A program made the translations under genes and the position numbers. This document shows positions 25,404 through 34,102 of a stretch of 64,000 nucleotides of DNA, in pieces (positions within the stretch are counted from its first letter, which is position 1; each line of letters opens with the position of its first letter). This DNA is from a bacterium (lineage in GTDB: Bacteria; Pseudomonadota; Alphaproteobacteria; Acetobacterales; Acetobacteraceae). Location of the stretch: positions 1 to 64,000 of the forward strand of contig JAMFRO010000005.1 in NCBI GenBank assembly GCA_026224825.1, given 5' to 3'. Under the pieces are notes generated by a model that was given only the letters and a program-made list of their open reading frames with translations, ran no database searches and was not told the DNA's origin.

Positions 25404-26216
25404 ATGTCCTTCATCGCCAGTAATATCACGCCGCGCGTCGGCACCAGCATCACGACGGATCACGCCACGCTGGCAGGCGGGACAAAGGCCGCCGAAATCC
25501 GTGAGCTGCTCGAACAACGCGGGATTCTGCTGTTTCCCAAAATCGAGTTGAGCGACGAAGAGCAACTCGGTTTTTCCCGCACTTTGGGTGCACTCGTGGA
25601 GCAAGGCGACAAAGGCCTGTACAAGGTCACGCTGGATTCCAAGATCACGCCCACCGCGGAATATCTGCGCGGCACGGTGCTCTGGCATTTCGATGGCTTC
25701 AGCGACGACGTACCGGCCCGCGCGTCCATCCTCACCGCGCGCAAAACCTCGCCCATCGGCGGCCAGACGGAATTCGCCAATACCTATGCCGCCTATGACG
25801 ACCTGCCAGAGGCGCGCAAGCAGGCGCTGAGCGGGCTACGCGTGGTACACACCATGGCCGCAACCCAGCGCGATGTGTTCCAGAACGCGCCTGCGGAAAT
25901 GCAAAAAATCTGGGCCAGCTTTCCGCCTAAAACCCAACCGCTGGTATGGACACATCGTTCCGGTCGCAAATCACTGCTGCTCGGCTCCAGCGCGGATTGG
26001 ATCAAGGGCATGGACAAGGCCGAAGGCCAGGCGCTGATTGCTGAATTGCAGACCTGGACCACCCAGCCGGCGTTTGTGTACCGGCATGAATGGACAATCG
26101 GCGATATGGTGATCTGGGACAACACCGGCGTGCTGCACCGGGTAGAAGCCTACCCAGACGACAGCGGCCGCATGATGCACCGCACGACATTGGTAGGCGA
26201 AGAGCCCATTATGTAA
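25404..26216 (+). CDS. TauD/TfdA-family 2-oxoglutarate dioxygenase
   Basis: A protein of 270 residues. The iron triad is visible as H95-x-D97 in L-W-H-F-D-G-F and H245 in N-T-G-V-L-H-R. Arg residues after it (R256, R260) fit 2-oxoglutarate binding. Family members hydroxylate substrates such as taurine, sulfonates, sulfate esters or aryloxy acids, releasing an aldehyde or ketone. With three sulfotransferases nearby, alkyl-sulfate cleavage is an attractive but unproven idea. Its 3' end overlaps the convergent SDR gene by 8 bp. Confidence 0.82.
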   Translation: MSFIASNITPRVGTSITTDHATLAGGTKAAEIRELLEQRGILLFPKIELSDEEQLGFSRTLGALVEQGDKGLYKVTLDSKITPTAEYLRGTVLWHFDGFSDDVPARASILTARKTSPIGGQTEFANTYAAYDDLPEARKQALSGLRVVHTMAATQRDVFQNAPAEMQKIWASFPPKTQPLVWTHRSGRKSLLLGSSADWIKGMDKAEGQALIAELQTWTTQPAFVYRHEWTIGDMVIWDNTGVLHRVEAYPDDSGRMMHRTTLVGEEPIM

Positions 26217-27075
26217 GTTTGGCGAGTATCTCCTCACTCGCATCCCACAACCGCCGCGCCGCAGCATCATCCAACGCTTGAGGTGCTGCGGCAACCTCCT
26301 GCATATCATGAAAATACCGGCCCGGATCACGCCCTGTTTCCGCGGCGGTGGCAAGCCAGACAAGTGTACGGGCCGGCTCATCGGGCGATGTCATCGCCAT
26401 GGCCCCCATGTAATCCTGCATAGCCTGATCGCCATGGCTGGCGAAATTGCTTTTGATGCGGCCGGGATGCATCACCTGCGCGATAATACCATCGGCAGCA
26501 CCACGCCGCGCCAGCTCACGCGTGAACAGAATATTCGCAAGCTTGGCCTGGCAATAAGCCCCGCCTGTGGTGAAATTGCCGAACATGTTGAGGTCATCCC
26601 AGTTCATGCCGGAGGACATTTCATGCCCCGAGGACGACACGGCGATAACCCGTGCACTGCCCACAGCAGCCGCTGTCGCCTTCAACAACGGCAGCAGCTC
26701 ACGCGTAAGCAGAAACGGCGCGAGATGATTCGCGGCAAAAGTCGCCTCCAGATTTTCGCTCGTGGTGTACAATTTGTCGCGCACGCCGCCGGCATTGTTG
26801 ATCAGCACATCCAGCCGCGTGGTGCGCTGCGCGATCTCTGCTGCGACACGCGCAACGTCTTTCATCTCCGTGAAATCGCCGCGCAGGAACTCCACCTTTG
26901 CCCCGGCTGCGGCGGAAGCACGGATTTCCTCCTCCGCGGCGGCGCAACGCCCGGCATCCCGCCCCACGCCGATGACATGCCAGCCGGCCTGCGCCAGCAT
27001 GCGCGCGGTGGATTTGCCGATGCCGGCGCTGGCCCCGGTTACAACGGCGACTTGCTGGTCCTGTACACTATTCAT
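26209..27075 (-). CDS. SDR family oxidoreductase, retinol-dehydrogenase-like
   Basis: A protein of 288 residues with T-G-A-S-A-G-I-G-K-S, N-N-A-G-G, S-S-S-G-H and Y-C-Q-A-K. The long C-terminal part and the F-A-A-N-H-L-A-P-F-L-L-T segment fit the RDH/WWOX-like SDRs. I chose the ATG at 27075, preceded by GGGAGAGAG, over one 12 codons upstream. It converges on and slightly overlaps the dioxygenase gene. Confidence 0.83.
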   Translation of the reverse strand: MNSVQDQQVAVVTGASAGIGKSTARMLAQAGWHVIGVGRDAGRCAAAEEEIRASAAAGAKVEFLRGDFTEMKDVARVAAEIAQRTTRLDVLINNAGGVRDKLYTTSENLEATFAANHLAPFLLTRELLPLLKATAAAVGSARVIAVSSSGHEMSSGMNWDDLNMFGNFTTGGAYCQAKLANILFTRELARRGAADGIIAQVMHPGRIKSNFASHGDQAMQDYMGAMAMTSPDEPARTLVWLATAAETGRDPGRYFHDMQEVAAAPQALDDAAARRLWDASEEILAKLT

Positions 27076-27101
27076 CCGCTCTCTCCCTGCCGCACCGTTA
27101 A

Positions 27102-27119
27102 AGGTACCCACCAGTACCT
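27102..27119. promoter_or_regulatory. Candidate operator upstream of SDR
   Basis: AGGTACCCACCAGTACCT has perfect 6-bp outer arms (AGGTAC/GTACCT). It lies 27 bp before the SDR start and shares GTACTGGT (opposite strand) with the site at 22474. This suggests one TetR regulator may act at both. Confidence 0.3.
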
Positions 27120-27139
27120 ATAACCGTGCGGGGCGCTGG

Positions 27140-27520
27140 TCAATCCGGCGGGCCGAAGCTGGAAACCAGCACCTTATTGCCATCGAGATCCCGAAAATAG
27201 GCGCCATAAAAACCATTGGGATCGGGCCCGCGCACACCCGGAGGCCCCTCGCAGGTGCCGCCCAGTTCCAGCGCCTTGGCATGCACGGCATTTACCGTGG
27301 CACGGTTTTTCGCGCCGAACCCCACTTGCGTGCCGTTGCCAACAGTGGCCTCGCCCGCAAAAGGTTTGCCCACGAGAAACATGCCCCCTTCGGCGCCTTT
27401 ATAAGCCACGACCTCAGGCCGCTCGAAGGCGCGCCTGGCGCCAAGCAATGCGGCGATTTCGTCGTAAAATAGTTTGGCACGTTCGATATCGCGCGTACCG
27501 TAGCGAGCAACACTCAGCAT
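27140..27520 (-). CDS. VOC/glyoxalase family protein
   Basis: A protein of 126 residues, read from an ATG at 27520 with GGAGG upstream. One full VOC unit is seen: R-D-I-E-R-A-K-L-F-Y-D-E near the N terminus, G-A-K-N-R-A-T-V in the middle, and a C-terminal Y-G-A-Y-F-R-D-L-D-G-N-K typical of glyoxalase/bleomycin-resistance proteins. The longer frame upstream is a shadow of the next gene. Substrate unknown. Confidence 0.8.
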   Translation of the reverse strand: MLSVARYGTRDIERAKLFYDEIAALLGARRAFERPEVVAYKGAEGGMFLVGKPFAGEATVGNGTQVGFGAKNRATVNAVHAKALELGGTCEGPPGVRGPDPNGFYGAYFRDLDGNKVLVSSFGPPD

Positions 27521-27546
27521 GGTTTCCTCCAAGGTTTGCCTATATC

Positions 27547-28350
27547 CTACAGCAATGCCCGCGCGGCGTCGACCGCCGGCTGCAGGCGCTGGCGCGGCGA
27601 AATCCCGGCCTGCGCCTGCGCCAGCATCGGCACTTCCAGCCCTATGGGAATGTCCGGCGGAAGTGCGGCGATAAAGCCCGCGAGCGGCAGATCGCCCTGC
27701 CCCGGCACCAACCGCCCGAACATGGCTTCGCGCATATAATCCGGCTCTATAGCCGGCATCGGCACATCGCAAAGCTGGGCATAGCCGATGAGCTTCGGGT
27801 CCAGCGCCTGCAACTCTTCCACGCTACCGCCGGAACGAAACACATGCATCGAATCCAGCAGCAGGCGGAAATTCGGCCGGTTTACATGATGCACGATGGC
27901 AAGTGCAGCGGCCAGCGTCCCGGCGGCACTCGCCGGCACCAGCTCGATGCTCGCGATAATGCCGTGCTGGCCTGCAAGTTCGGCAAGTACGGCACATTGG
28001 TCAGCGGTGCGGTTCACATCCGGCTCCATGCTGGCGGTATTAACGCAGCCCGCCCCCAACTCAGCCAGAATTTCCAAATCCGCGGCGTAATCCGCCATTT
28101 CCACGCCAGGGCGAATGATCAACCCCTCACCCAGCGCGATGGAAACACCACGGTCCCGCATCACTTCGCTCAACCGCCGCCGCAAAGCCGGATCATCGCG
28201 CAAAGACCACGGCGCATAGCCATGCGGGTTGAACGGCAATTGCGTCAGCCCGGTGGAAATATAGGCACAGCCAAGATCCGCCGCCAGCGCCACATGCTCG
28301 ACAGGATTCATGCCGAACACGCTCAATAATTCAATGCCAAACCGGCTCAT
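27547..28350 (-). CDS. Sugar-phosphate isomerase/epimerase-like TIM barrel
   Basis: A protein of 267 residues of the AP-endonuclease-2 / xylose-isomerase-like barrel (IolE, hydroxypyruvate isomerase relatives). Metal-binding positions are plausible in S-I-E-L-V-P, L-L-L-D-S-M-H-V-F and the late G-L-E-V-P-M. In catabolic loci such proteins often isomerise or dehydrate ring-cleavage or sugar-like intermediates. Its start overlaps the stop of the MDR gene upstream. Confidence 0.7.
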   Translation of the reverse strand: MSRFGIELLSVFGMNPVEHVALAADLGCAYISTGLTQLPFNPHGYAPWSLRDDPALRRRLSEVMRDRGVSIALGEGLIIRPGVEMADYAADLEILAELGAGCVNTASMEPDVNRTADQCAVLAELAGQHGIIASIELVPASAAGTLAAALAIVHHVNRPNFRLLLDSMHVFRSGGSVEELQALDPKLIGYAQLCDVPMPAIEPDYMREAMFGRLVPGQGDLPLAGFIAALPPDIPIGLEVPMLAQAQAGISPRQRLQPAVDAARALL

Positions 28351-29381
28351 AATCTGCGCGGGTCCACAACATTGCGCACCGGCGCCAGCGGGCCGGACAT
28401 CTGCGCCATCGCCTCCGCCACACCACTCAGCCCGATGCGCTCACCCAGCCAACTGCGCACATCAACCCGCCCCTCGGCAATCGAACGTAACGCCAACTCC
28501 ATATCCTGCGCCTCCTCACCACCGGCGAAATGCACCGTGAGCCGCTTGTTCTGCGCCGCAAACACATAGAGCTGCTCAGGCTCCATGCAATAACCACCCA
28601 TCACGATGCGCGCCTCGAATGCGGCGGCGGAAATGATCTGCTGCAGCAGCCCCGGCAGGCCGACGCATTCAAAAATCAAATTCACCTGCCGGTTGCCCAA
28701 ATCCGGAATCGGCTGATAGGGCGAAATCTCACGCGGGTCGATGGCGATGTCCGCACCCATGCGCAACGCCAGCTCCCGCCGGTGAGCGTGAAAATCCGCC
28801 GCCACGATCGGCGCAATGCCCATCAGCTTCAACCCCGCGATCACACCCAGCCCGATGGCACCGCAGCCCACCACCAGCGCCACATCCTCCCGGGTCGGCT
28901 TGCCACGGCGCGCATGTTCCAGCCCCACCGCCAGCGGCTCGGTCATCGCCGCCAGATCGTCATCGAGATCCGCCGGTACCTCCATCAAAAAATTCTCATC
29001 CAGCAGCATCAGCTCACCAAAACCGCCAGGGCAATCATGGCTGAAGCCGATAACCGCATGCGCGCCGGATTGCCGCATAATCGGCACGGACGTCACCCTG
29101 CGCCCCGGCTTCACGGTACGCTTGCTGCCCGGGCCGTAATCCAGCACCTCGCCAACATATTCGTGCCCCGGAACAAATGGCCGGCTCATATCCAGGCTGG
29201 CATAGGCCCCGCCATGTTTGCGCGAGAGGTCGATAACATTCTGCCCCGATTTGAGAAAATGCTGCTCGGAAGCGCACATGCCACAGCTATGCGTGCGCAC
29301 CAGCGCCTGGCCCAGCCCCGGCACCGGCTCCGGCATCTCCCCAACACAGACCAGCCCATTTTGAATATAGGCGGCTTTCAT
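28347..29381 (-). CDS. Zinc-type MDR dehydrogenase lacking the structural-zinc lobe
   Basis: A protein of 344 residues. It has a catalytic-zinc-like N terminus (S-C-G-M-C-A-S-E and P-G-H-E-Y-V-G-E-V), a nucleotide fold V-V-G-C-G-A-I-G-L-G and the E-C-V-G segment. Unlike the MDR at 9775 it has no four-cysteine structural-zinc loop where one is usual. Likely an NAD(P)-dependent alcohol dehydrogenase. Coupled by overlap to both the isomerase gene downstream and the NTF2-like gene upstream. Confidence 0.78.
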   Translation of the reverse strand: MKAAYIQNGLVCVGEMPEPVPGLGQALVRTHSCGMCASEQHFLKSGQNVIDLSRKHGGAYASLDMSRPFVPGHEYVGEVLDYGPGSKRTVKPGRRVTSVPIMRQSGAHAVIGFSHDCPGGFGELMLLDENFLMEVPADLDDDLAAMTEPLAVGLEHARRGKPTREDVALVVGCGAIGLGVIAGLKLMGIAPIVAADFHAHRRELALRMGADIAIDPREISPYQPIPDLGNRQVNLIFECVGLPGLLQQIISAAAFEARIVMGGYCMEPEQLYVFAAQNKRLTVHFAGGEEAQDMELALRSIAEGRVDVRSWLGERIGLSGVAEAMAQMSGPLAPVRNVVDPRRL

Positions 29382-29872
29382 GCCGTACGCCCCAGCACGC
29401 CATAGGATGGATCAGTATGGTCGCGTCTGCCAATCTCATGCTGCTCCATCACCGCAACTTCGCGAACCTCATCGAAATCGCGAATGGCGATGCGTTTATC
29501 CAACGCCCAGCGCCCCTCGCGGCGCGACCAGCTATCGATATAACGCGACCACACCATCATATGCAGTAATTTATCGCCGCGCTGCAGCCGGAGTGCTGCG
29601 GTGCAATAGCTCTCACTGCCCGCCGTATCGCCATCCAGCTCGATGAGAATATTCGAGATCTGATGCGAATGATGCAGCAGGCTGCTGTGATTTTGGCAGA
29701 TCAGATCGATAACGCCTTTGCCCGCCCCCTGATAATAACCGCCGTAATCCGCAACACCATCCTCATGCCAGATGGAATGGCCGAGCGGAATATCGAGCCG
29801 GTCCACCGAACGGCAATAGCGATAGATATGGTCGGCAATGGCCTGGCGGGCCTGCAACTCACCCAATGACAT
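29378..29872 (-). CDS. NTF2-like (SnoaL) family protein
   Basis: A protein of 164 residues. The pattern A-D-H-I-Y-R-Y-C-R-S-V-D-R-L-D, W-H-E-D-G-V-A-D-Y and H-S-H-Q-I-S-N-I-L-I-E-L-D-G-D-T-A is typical of SnoaL-like NTF2 proteins that accompany ring hydroxylation or steroid-type pathways (dehydratases, isomerases). An ATG at 29872, 8 bases after GGAGG, is preferred over a TTG two codons upstream. It shares its fold and the D-x-T-D-P-S-Y tail with the gene at 32667. Confidence 0.75.
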   Translation of the reverse strand: MSLGELQARQAIADHIYRYCRSVDRLDIPLGHSIWHEDGVADYGGYYQGAGKGVIDLICQNHSSLLHHSHQISNILIELDGDTAGSESYCTAALRLQRGDKLLHMMVWSRYIDSWSRREGRWALDKRIAIRDFDEVREVAVMEQHEIGRRDHTDPSYGVLGRTA

Positions 29873-29874
29873 GC

Positions 29875-30687
29875 TCAACCCTCCTTCTTGCCGCCGAACA
29901 CGGCTTTACTCGCCTGCGCGATCATGTTTACACGCTCGCGCCTTTGCGCCGCGGAGCTCGGCACATTGCCAATCTCATCATCCGCGAGCCACACATTATG
30001 CACCGGCCCATACGGCAGCCGCTCCAGCCCTGCCTTCGCCACAGCCTCAGGCGCCATCAAATTCGGCGGCGCCGCCAAGCCCTTTTTCGCCAGCAATTCA
30101 TGCAGCGCCGGCGTATCCGTCGTGGTCATCACCAGGCTGAGTACATCCACCCCATGCGGTGCCAGCTCGGCCCAAAGCCCCTCACTAAAACACAGCTCAA
30201 ATGCTTTCGAGCCCGAATACACCGCCAGATTCGGACCGCTGCCATAACATGCGCCGGAGCCGACCAGTATGATGCCGCCCCGCCCACGCGCCCGCATCGC
30301 CCGGCCGAAATAATGGCTGCAGCGCAGGCTGGTGAGCACATTCCGGTTCACCAGATCAACCCAGGCCTCAACATCCTGATCGAGAAAAAACGAGCCATTG
30401 GGATCAGACCCGGCATTGCTGATATACAGCCCAACCTCACGCGCCCCCACCACCTCGGCAATGCGCTCAGAAGCATCCGGCCCGGCCAGATCAATGGAAG
30501 CCGTAATGCATTCCACACCACTCTCCGCACGCAGCGTAGCCGCCAGCTCCAACAGCGGCGCCTCCCGCCGCGCGATAAGAATGCAATTCACCCCCGCCGC
30601 CGCAATCTGCCGGGCAAAGGCCCGGCCGGTTCCCTCAGACGCCCCGGCGATCACCGCCCACGGGCCATATTTTTCAATAAAGCTCAC
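29875..30687 (-). CDS. SDR family oxidoreductase
   Basis: A protein of 270 residues, read from a GTG at 30687 with AGGA upstream; a longer ATG reading at 30750 is less likely. It has I-A-G-A-S-E-G-T-G-R-A-F-A, S-N-A-G, G-S-G-A and Y-S-G-S-K. The glycine loop (A-S-E-G-T-G) resembles the branch related to 17-beta-hydroxysteroid dehydrogenase 12/3-ketoacyl reductases. It is the first gene of a minus-strand operon running to the isomerase and is divergent from the LysR gene. Confidence 0.8.
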   Translation of the reverse strand: MSFIEKYGPWAVIAGASEGTGRAFARQIAAAGVNCILIARREAPLLELAATLRAESGVECITASIDLAGPDASERIAEVVGAREVGLYISNAGSDPNGSFFLDQDVEAWVDLVNRNVLTSLRCSHYFGRAMRARGRGGIILVGSGACYGSGPNLAVYSGSKAFELCFSEGLWAELAPHGVDVLSLVMTTTDTPALHELLAKKGLAAPPNLMAPEAVAKAGLERLPYGPVHNVWLADDEIGNVPSSAAQRRERVNMIAQASKAVFGGKKEG

Positions 30688-30727
30688 AATCCGTTCCTCG
30701 CCTTGCTCTTGTTCTGGCGGGTTTTTG

Positions 30728-30746
30728 ATAGCGCAGCGGAAGCTAT
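30728..30746. promoter_or_regulatory. Candidate LysR-type binding site
   Basis: An inverted repeat ATAGC-N9-GCTAT lies in the 116-bp divergent region between the SDR (30687) and LysR (30804) genes. Size and location suit a LysR regulator controlling the SDR-led operon and itself. Confidence 0.35.
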
Positions 30747-30803
30747 GCATCTATTACAATTTTTAGCATCACGATATAACAAAACTGTATAGGAGGTGCG
30801 GCG

Positions 30804-31724
30804 TTGGACGTCAGGCGGCTAGGCTATTTCATGCGCATCGCGGAGGACGGCTCGCTCACCAAAGCCTCCGCCGTGCTGCGCATCGCCCAGCCGGCGCTGA
30901 GCCGGCAGATGCGGCTGCTGGAGGAAGAACTCGGCGTGGCGCTGTTCAGCCGCACCGCGCGCGGCATGCGGCTAACCGAGGAGGGGGCGGTACTGCGCGC
31001 CTCGGTGGCAGGCCCCTTACGCGAGCTGGAGCTGGCGCTGCAGAACATCAAATCCTTCCCCTTCGCCGCGGAGGCCAATATCGCCATCGGCCTGCCCACC
31101 GGGCTGGCGGACAGGCTGGCCACACCCATGGCCCTGCGCATCGATCAGGCGTTTCCCAGCATAAAATTGCGCATCGTCGAAGGCATCAACGGCAGTCTCA
31201 TCGACTGGCTCAGCCGCGGCGTGGTGGATTTCGTGCTCGTGGAGGAGGAGCCGCACCACGACCAATTGCAAGTACAAAAGCTCGCTTCCTTACCGCTGGT
31301 ACTGGTGGGCAGCACGGCCAGCCCTCTACCGCGCGCAAAACCCATCGCCTTCGCCGAAGCCGCAAAACTGCCGCTGGTGCTGCCCTCGCATCACCTGGGC
31401 CTGCGCGCCGTCATCAACGATGCCGCAATATGGGCTCAGGTAAAACTCAACATCCGCATGGAAGCGGATTCCGCCCGGCTGACAAAAGACCTGCTCCGCG
31501 ACGGCATGGGCTACGCCCTCATGCCCGCATGCTATTGCCAGGAGGAGATCGATGCCGGCCGGCTGCAAAGCTGGCCGCTCATCGGCCCCTCACTTAGTAT
31601 CGACCCCTCACTTAGTATCGACATCGTCATCGCCTCACGCAAAAACAGCCAGCTCACAGGCCCGCGTGTGCGGGCGCTGGAGGGGCTGATCTCACGCATC
31701 GCCGTCGAGCTGCTTCAACCCTGA
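30804..31724 (+). CDS. LysR family transcriptional regulator
   Basis: A protein of 306 residues with the standard N-terminal winged helix-turn-helix (R-R-L-G-Y-F-M-R-I-A-E-D-G-S-L-T-K-A-S-A-V-L-R-I-A-Q-P-A-L-S-R-Q) and a C-terminal substrate-sensing domain. It resembles the NAC/CynR-type group. It starts with TTG preceded by AGGAGG. An 18-bp tandem duplication (31586-31621) repeats P-S-L-S-I-D near the C terminus. Its 3' end overlaps the convergent SDR gene by 10 bp. Confidence 0.85.
   Translation: MDVRRLGYFMRIAEDGSLTKASAVLRIAQPALSRQMRLLEEELGVALFSRTARGMRLTEEGAVLRASVAGPLRELELALQNIKSFPFAAEANIAIGLPTGLADRLATPMALRIDQAFPSIKLRIVEGINGSLIDWLSRGVVDFVLVEEEPHHDQLQVQKLASLPLVLVGSTASPLPRAKPIAFAEAAKLPLVLPSHHLGLRAVINDAAIWAQVKLNIRMEADSARLTKDLLRDGMGYALMPACYCQEEIDAGRLQSWPLIGPSLSIDPSLSIDIVIASRKNSQLTGPRVRALEGLISRIAVELLQP
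31586..31621. repeat. 18-bp tandem duplication, in frame
   Basis: Two identical 18-bp units (CCCCTCACTTAGTATCGA) encode P-S-L-S-I-D twice in the LysR gene. This is the third recent in-frame duplication within this block. Confidence 0.9.
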
Positions 31725-32635
31725 GTGCCAGCCTTGGCGATCTCGCAAGAGCGCTTGATATGCTCGATATGCGCATGCTCGGCCGGATGCAGCGACCACA
31801 CATGGCTCTGGTCACGGATCGCATCGATCTCCCCCGCCACATCATCGATGTTCCACTCAGGCCGGAACACGCCCTCGGTCTCCTCGACATACATACGCGA
31901 CACCCGGCCGGCGATGGAGGCCAACATCTCCCCCGTCACCGTGCAGGATTCATGCGCCAGCCAGCCCACCACGGGCGCCACCAGCTCCGGCCCCATCGGC
32001 GGGTAGAAGGAGGTATCCAGCCCATCGGCCATGCGCGTCAGCGCCCCCGGCACAATGGCGTTGCATTTCACATTATGCTCCGCACCTTCAATAGCGGCGA
32101 CATTATTGAGCCCGATCATCCCAGCCTTGGACATCGCGTAATTCACCGTGTTCTTGCCGCCGTACAGCCCGCCGATGGAGGAGGTAAGCACGATGCGCCC
32201 ATAACCCGCCTTGCACATCAGCTCAAAGGCCGGGCGCACGACGTTGAACGCCCCCAGAAAATGCACATCCACCACAGCGCGGAAATCCTCATGGCTCACC
32301 GAGGCGAGCCCGCCATAGCGGACATTGCCGGCATTCTGAATGAGGATGTCGATGCGCCCGTAAGTGTCGATCGCCGTCTGGATGATCGCCGCCCCGCCTT
32401 CAGGCGTTGCCACGGAGTCCAGGTTGGCCACAGCCTCGCCGCCCGCCGCCAGTATCTCACGCACCACCTCGGCAGCCGGGCCGGTATCGGCATCGCCCCC
32501 AGCCACACTGGCGCCGGGGTCGTTCACCACGATTTTGGCACCCTTGGAAGCCAGCAGCAGCGCATAGGCGCGGCCCAAGCCACGGCCCGCACCGGTGATC
32601 ACGGCCACGCGGCCATCGAATCTGCGTTCTGTCAC
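31715..32635 (-). CDS. SDR family oxidoreductase, multifunctional-enzyme type 2-like
   Basis: A protein of 306 residues resembling the (3R)-hydroxyacyl-CoA dehydrogenase part of peroxisomal MFE-2. Evidence is T-G-A-G-R-G-L-G-R-A-Y-A, the V-V-N-D-P-G segment, and N-Y-A-M-S-K-A-G-M-I-G-L. This suggests a beta-oxidation-like step on a CoA thioester, or oxidation of a related alcohol. The next gene upstream is the NTF2-like protein at 32667. Confidence 0.8.
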   Translation of the reverse strand: MTERRFDGRVAVITGAGRGLGRAYALLLASKGAKIVVNDPGASVAGGDADTGPAAEVVREILAAGGEAVANLDSVATPEGGAAIIQTAIDTYGRIDILIQNAGNVRYGGLASVSHEDFRAVVDVHFLGAFNVVRPAFELMCKAGYGRIVLTSSIGGLYGGKNTVNYAMSKAGMIGLNNVAAIEGAEHNVKCNAIVPGALTRMADGLDTSFYPPMGPELVAPVVGWLAHESCTVTGEMLASIAGRVSRMYVEETEGVFRPEWNIDDVAGEIDAIRDQSHVWSLHPAEHAHIEHIKRSCEIAKAGTQG

Positions 32636-32666
32636 GAGTTGCGTCCTTTCCCTGTTATTCTGCTGC

Positions 32667-33218
32667 TCAGCTAGAGGGAATCTGCTTCTCCCGCAAATTG
32701 GTCAGCGGCCGGCGGTAGGAGGGGTCAGTCTTGTCGCGCGCGGGCGCGCCATTGCCGAAAATATCCGGCACATCGGCAAAGGGAATCCCCATGCTCGGCA
32801 CCATGCCTGACCATTCTATCGCATTGGTCCGCAGCGCAATCTTCCACACCCCATCGCGCCGTTCCAGCCGGTCGATATAGCGCCCGCCCGCAATCCAGTT
32901 GCTATCATCGCGGTTGCGGCCGACGAACAGGTAATAGGTCTCGGTATGCGCCGTATCGCCATCAAGCTCGATGCTGACATTGAGCAGATTATGATGCGTC
33001 GCAATCTGCCCCGCCTCATGCATCGGCCGCGCCCAGTCATAGCAATCCGCCGGGCTGCCCACGAAAGGCCCGGCCGCCATGGTCGCATCCGCGTGGAAGG
33101 CCGAGAGAAAAACCTCCCGGTCAAACCGGTCCATGCCACGGCTGAACCGGCCCAGGCATTCGGTGATATCCTGCTTGTCCAGCAGTTGCTCCAGCCGGGC
33201 CTGGCGTTGCGCGTCCAT
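32667..33218 (-). CDS. NTF2-like (SnoaL) family protein
   Basis: A protein of 183 residues with D-I-T-E-C-L-G-R-F-S-R-G-M-D-R-F-D, F-H-A-D-A and H-H-N-L-L-N-V-S-I-E-L-D-G-D-T-A, the same family as the gene at 29378. Likely a small cone-shaped dehydratase, isomerase or binding protein. Its start overlaps the last base of the SDR gene at 33218, so the two are coupled. Confidence 0.75.
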   Translation of the reverse strand: MDAQRQARLEQLLDKQDITECLGRFSRGMDRFDREVFLSAFHADATMAAGPFVGSPADCYDWARPMHEAGQIATHHNLLNVSIELDGDTAHTETYYLFVGRNRDDSNWIAGGRYIDRLERRDGVWKIALRTNAIEWSGMVPSMGIPFADVPDIFGNGAPARDKTDPSYRRPLTNLREKQIPSS

Positions 33219-34102
33219 TATTTTGCCCGCTCAATCGGCGGCCTAATCGGCTGCCAGATCGGCGAACCGCGTTCAGCACGCAGTGTGGGGATCACCTTGC
33301 CGTCGATATCGGTAATGCCGTAATCCGCCGCCACCTCGGCAGTGATGAAAGTCCCGCCCGAGCGCTTCATCACTTCCGGATCAGCCGCCAGCGCCGCGAT
33401 AACGCGCCCCGGAAATTCCGGCGAGCAGCTCACCAGCGGATTGGTCACCGTCAGTTTCTTCATCGCCGGATTGCGGTCGATGTTGCGGATCGCGCGCTCT
33501 GTCATCGTCAGCCCCTGCCACAGCGAGAGCGAGGCAATATTATGCGGCTCGAATTCAATCGCCATATCGCGCGCCATGCGGTCCACACCCGATTTGCAGG
33601 TACCGAAAACCACGCCATAAGTATATGTCACACCGACATACCCTGAAATCGCAACGATCAACCCGGATTTCTGCGGCACCATAATCTGCGCCGCATGCCA
33701 GGCCGCCGTAAAATTGGAGCGCAGGCCAACATCGATCATCTGCCAGTTGGACAGCGGTTTTTCCCAGAATTTTTCCGGCTCCGTCAGATCCTCAGGCAGC
33801 GCGAACGCATTGTTGACGAGCAGATCCAGCCGCCCCTGCTCGCGCTTCACCTGCTCAAACAACGCCGCCACCTGCGCGTCATCGGCATGGTCCACCGCCA
33901 CGGCAATGCCCTTGCCGCCACGCGCATCAATCTCGGCCGCTGTCTCGCCCACCGTGCCGGGCAACGGATAGGTGCCTGGTGTTACCGTGCGCCCGGTAAC
34001 ATACACCGTGGCGCCCTCCGCGCCGAGGGCAATGGCGATGCCCTTGCCGATGCCGCGGCTCGCACCCGTCACCACCGCGACCTTGCCTGTCAGAGACCCC
34101 AT
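33218..34102 (-). CDS. SDR family protein with catalytic Tyr replaced by Phe
   Basis: A protein of 294 residues, DHRS1-like. The N-terminal V-T-G-A-S-R-G-I-G-K loop and L-V-N-N-A are normal. Where the family has Y-G-x-x-K, this sequence reads F-G-T-C-K (in V-V-F-G-T-C-K-S-G-V-D-R). The lysine is kept but the general acid tyrosine is lost. A tyrosine a few residues earlier (Y-T-Y-G) may compensate, or the protein may have another role. The ATG at 34102 is preceded by GAGGGGG. First gene of a minus-strand operon. Confidence 0.75.
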   Translation of the reverse strand: MGSLTGKVAVVTGASRGIGKGIAIALGAEGATVYVTGRTVTPGTYPLPGTVGETAAEIDARGGKGIAVAVDHADDAQVAALFEQVKREQGRLDLLVNNAFALPEDLTEPEKFWEKPLSNWQMIDVGLRSNFTAAWHAAQIMVPQKSGLIVAISGYVGVTYTYGVVFGTCKSGVDRMARDMAIEFEPHNIASLSLWQGLTMTERAIRNIDRNPAMKKLTVTNPLVSCSPEFPGRVIAALAADPEVMKRSGGTFITAEVAADYGITDIDGKVIPTLRAERGSPIWQPIRPPIERAK

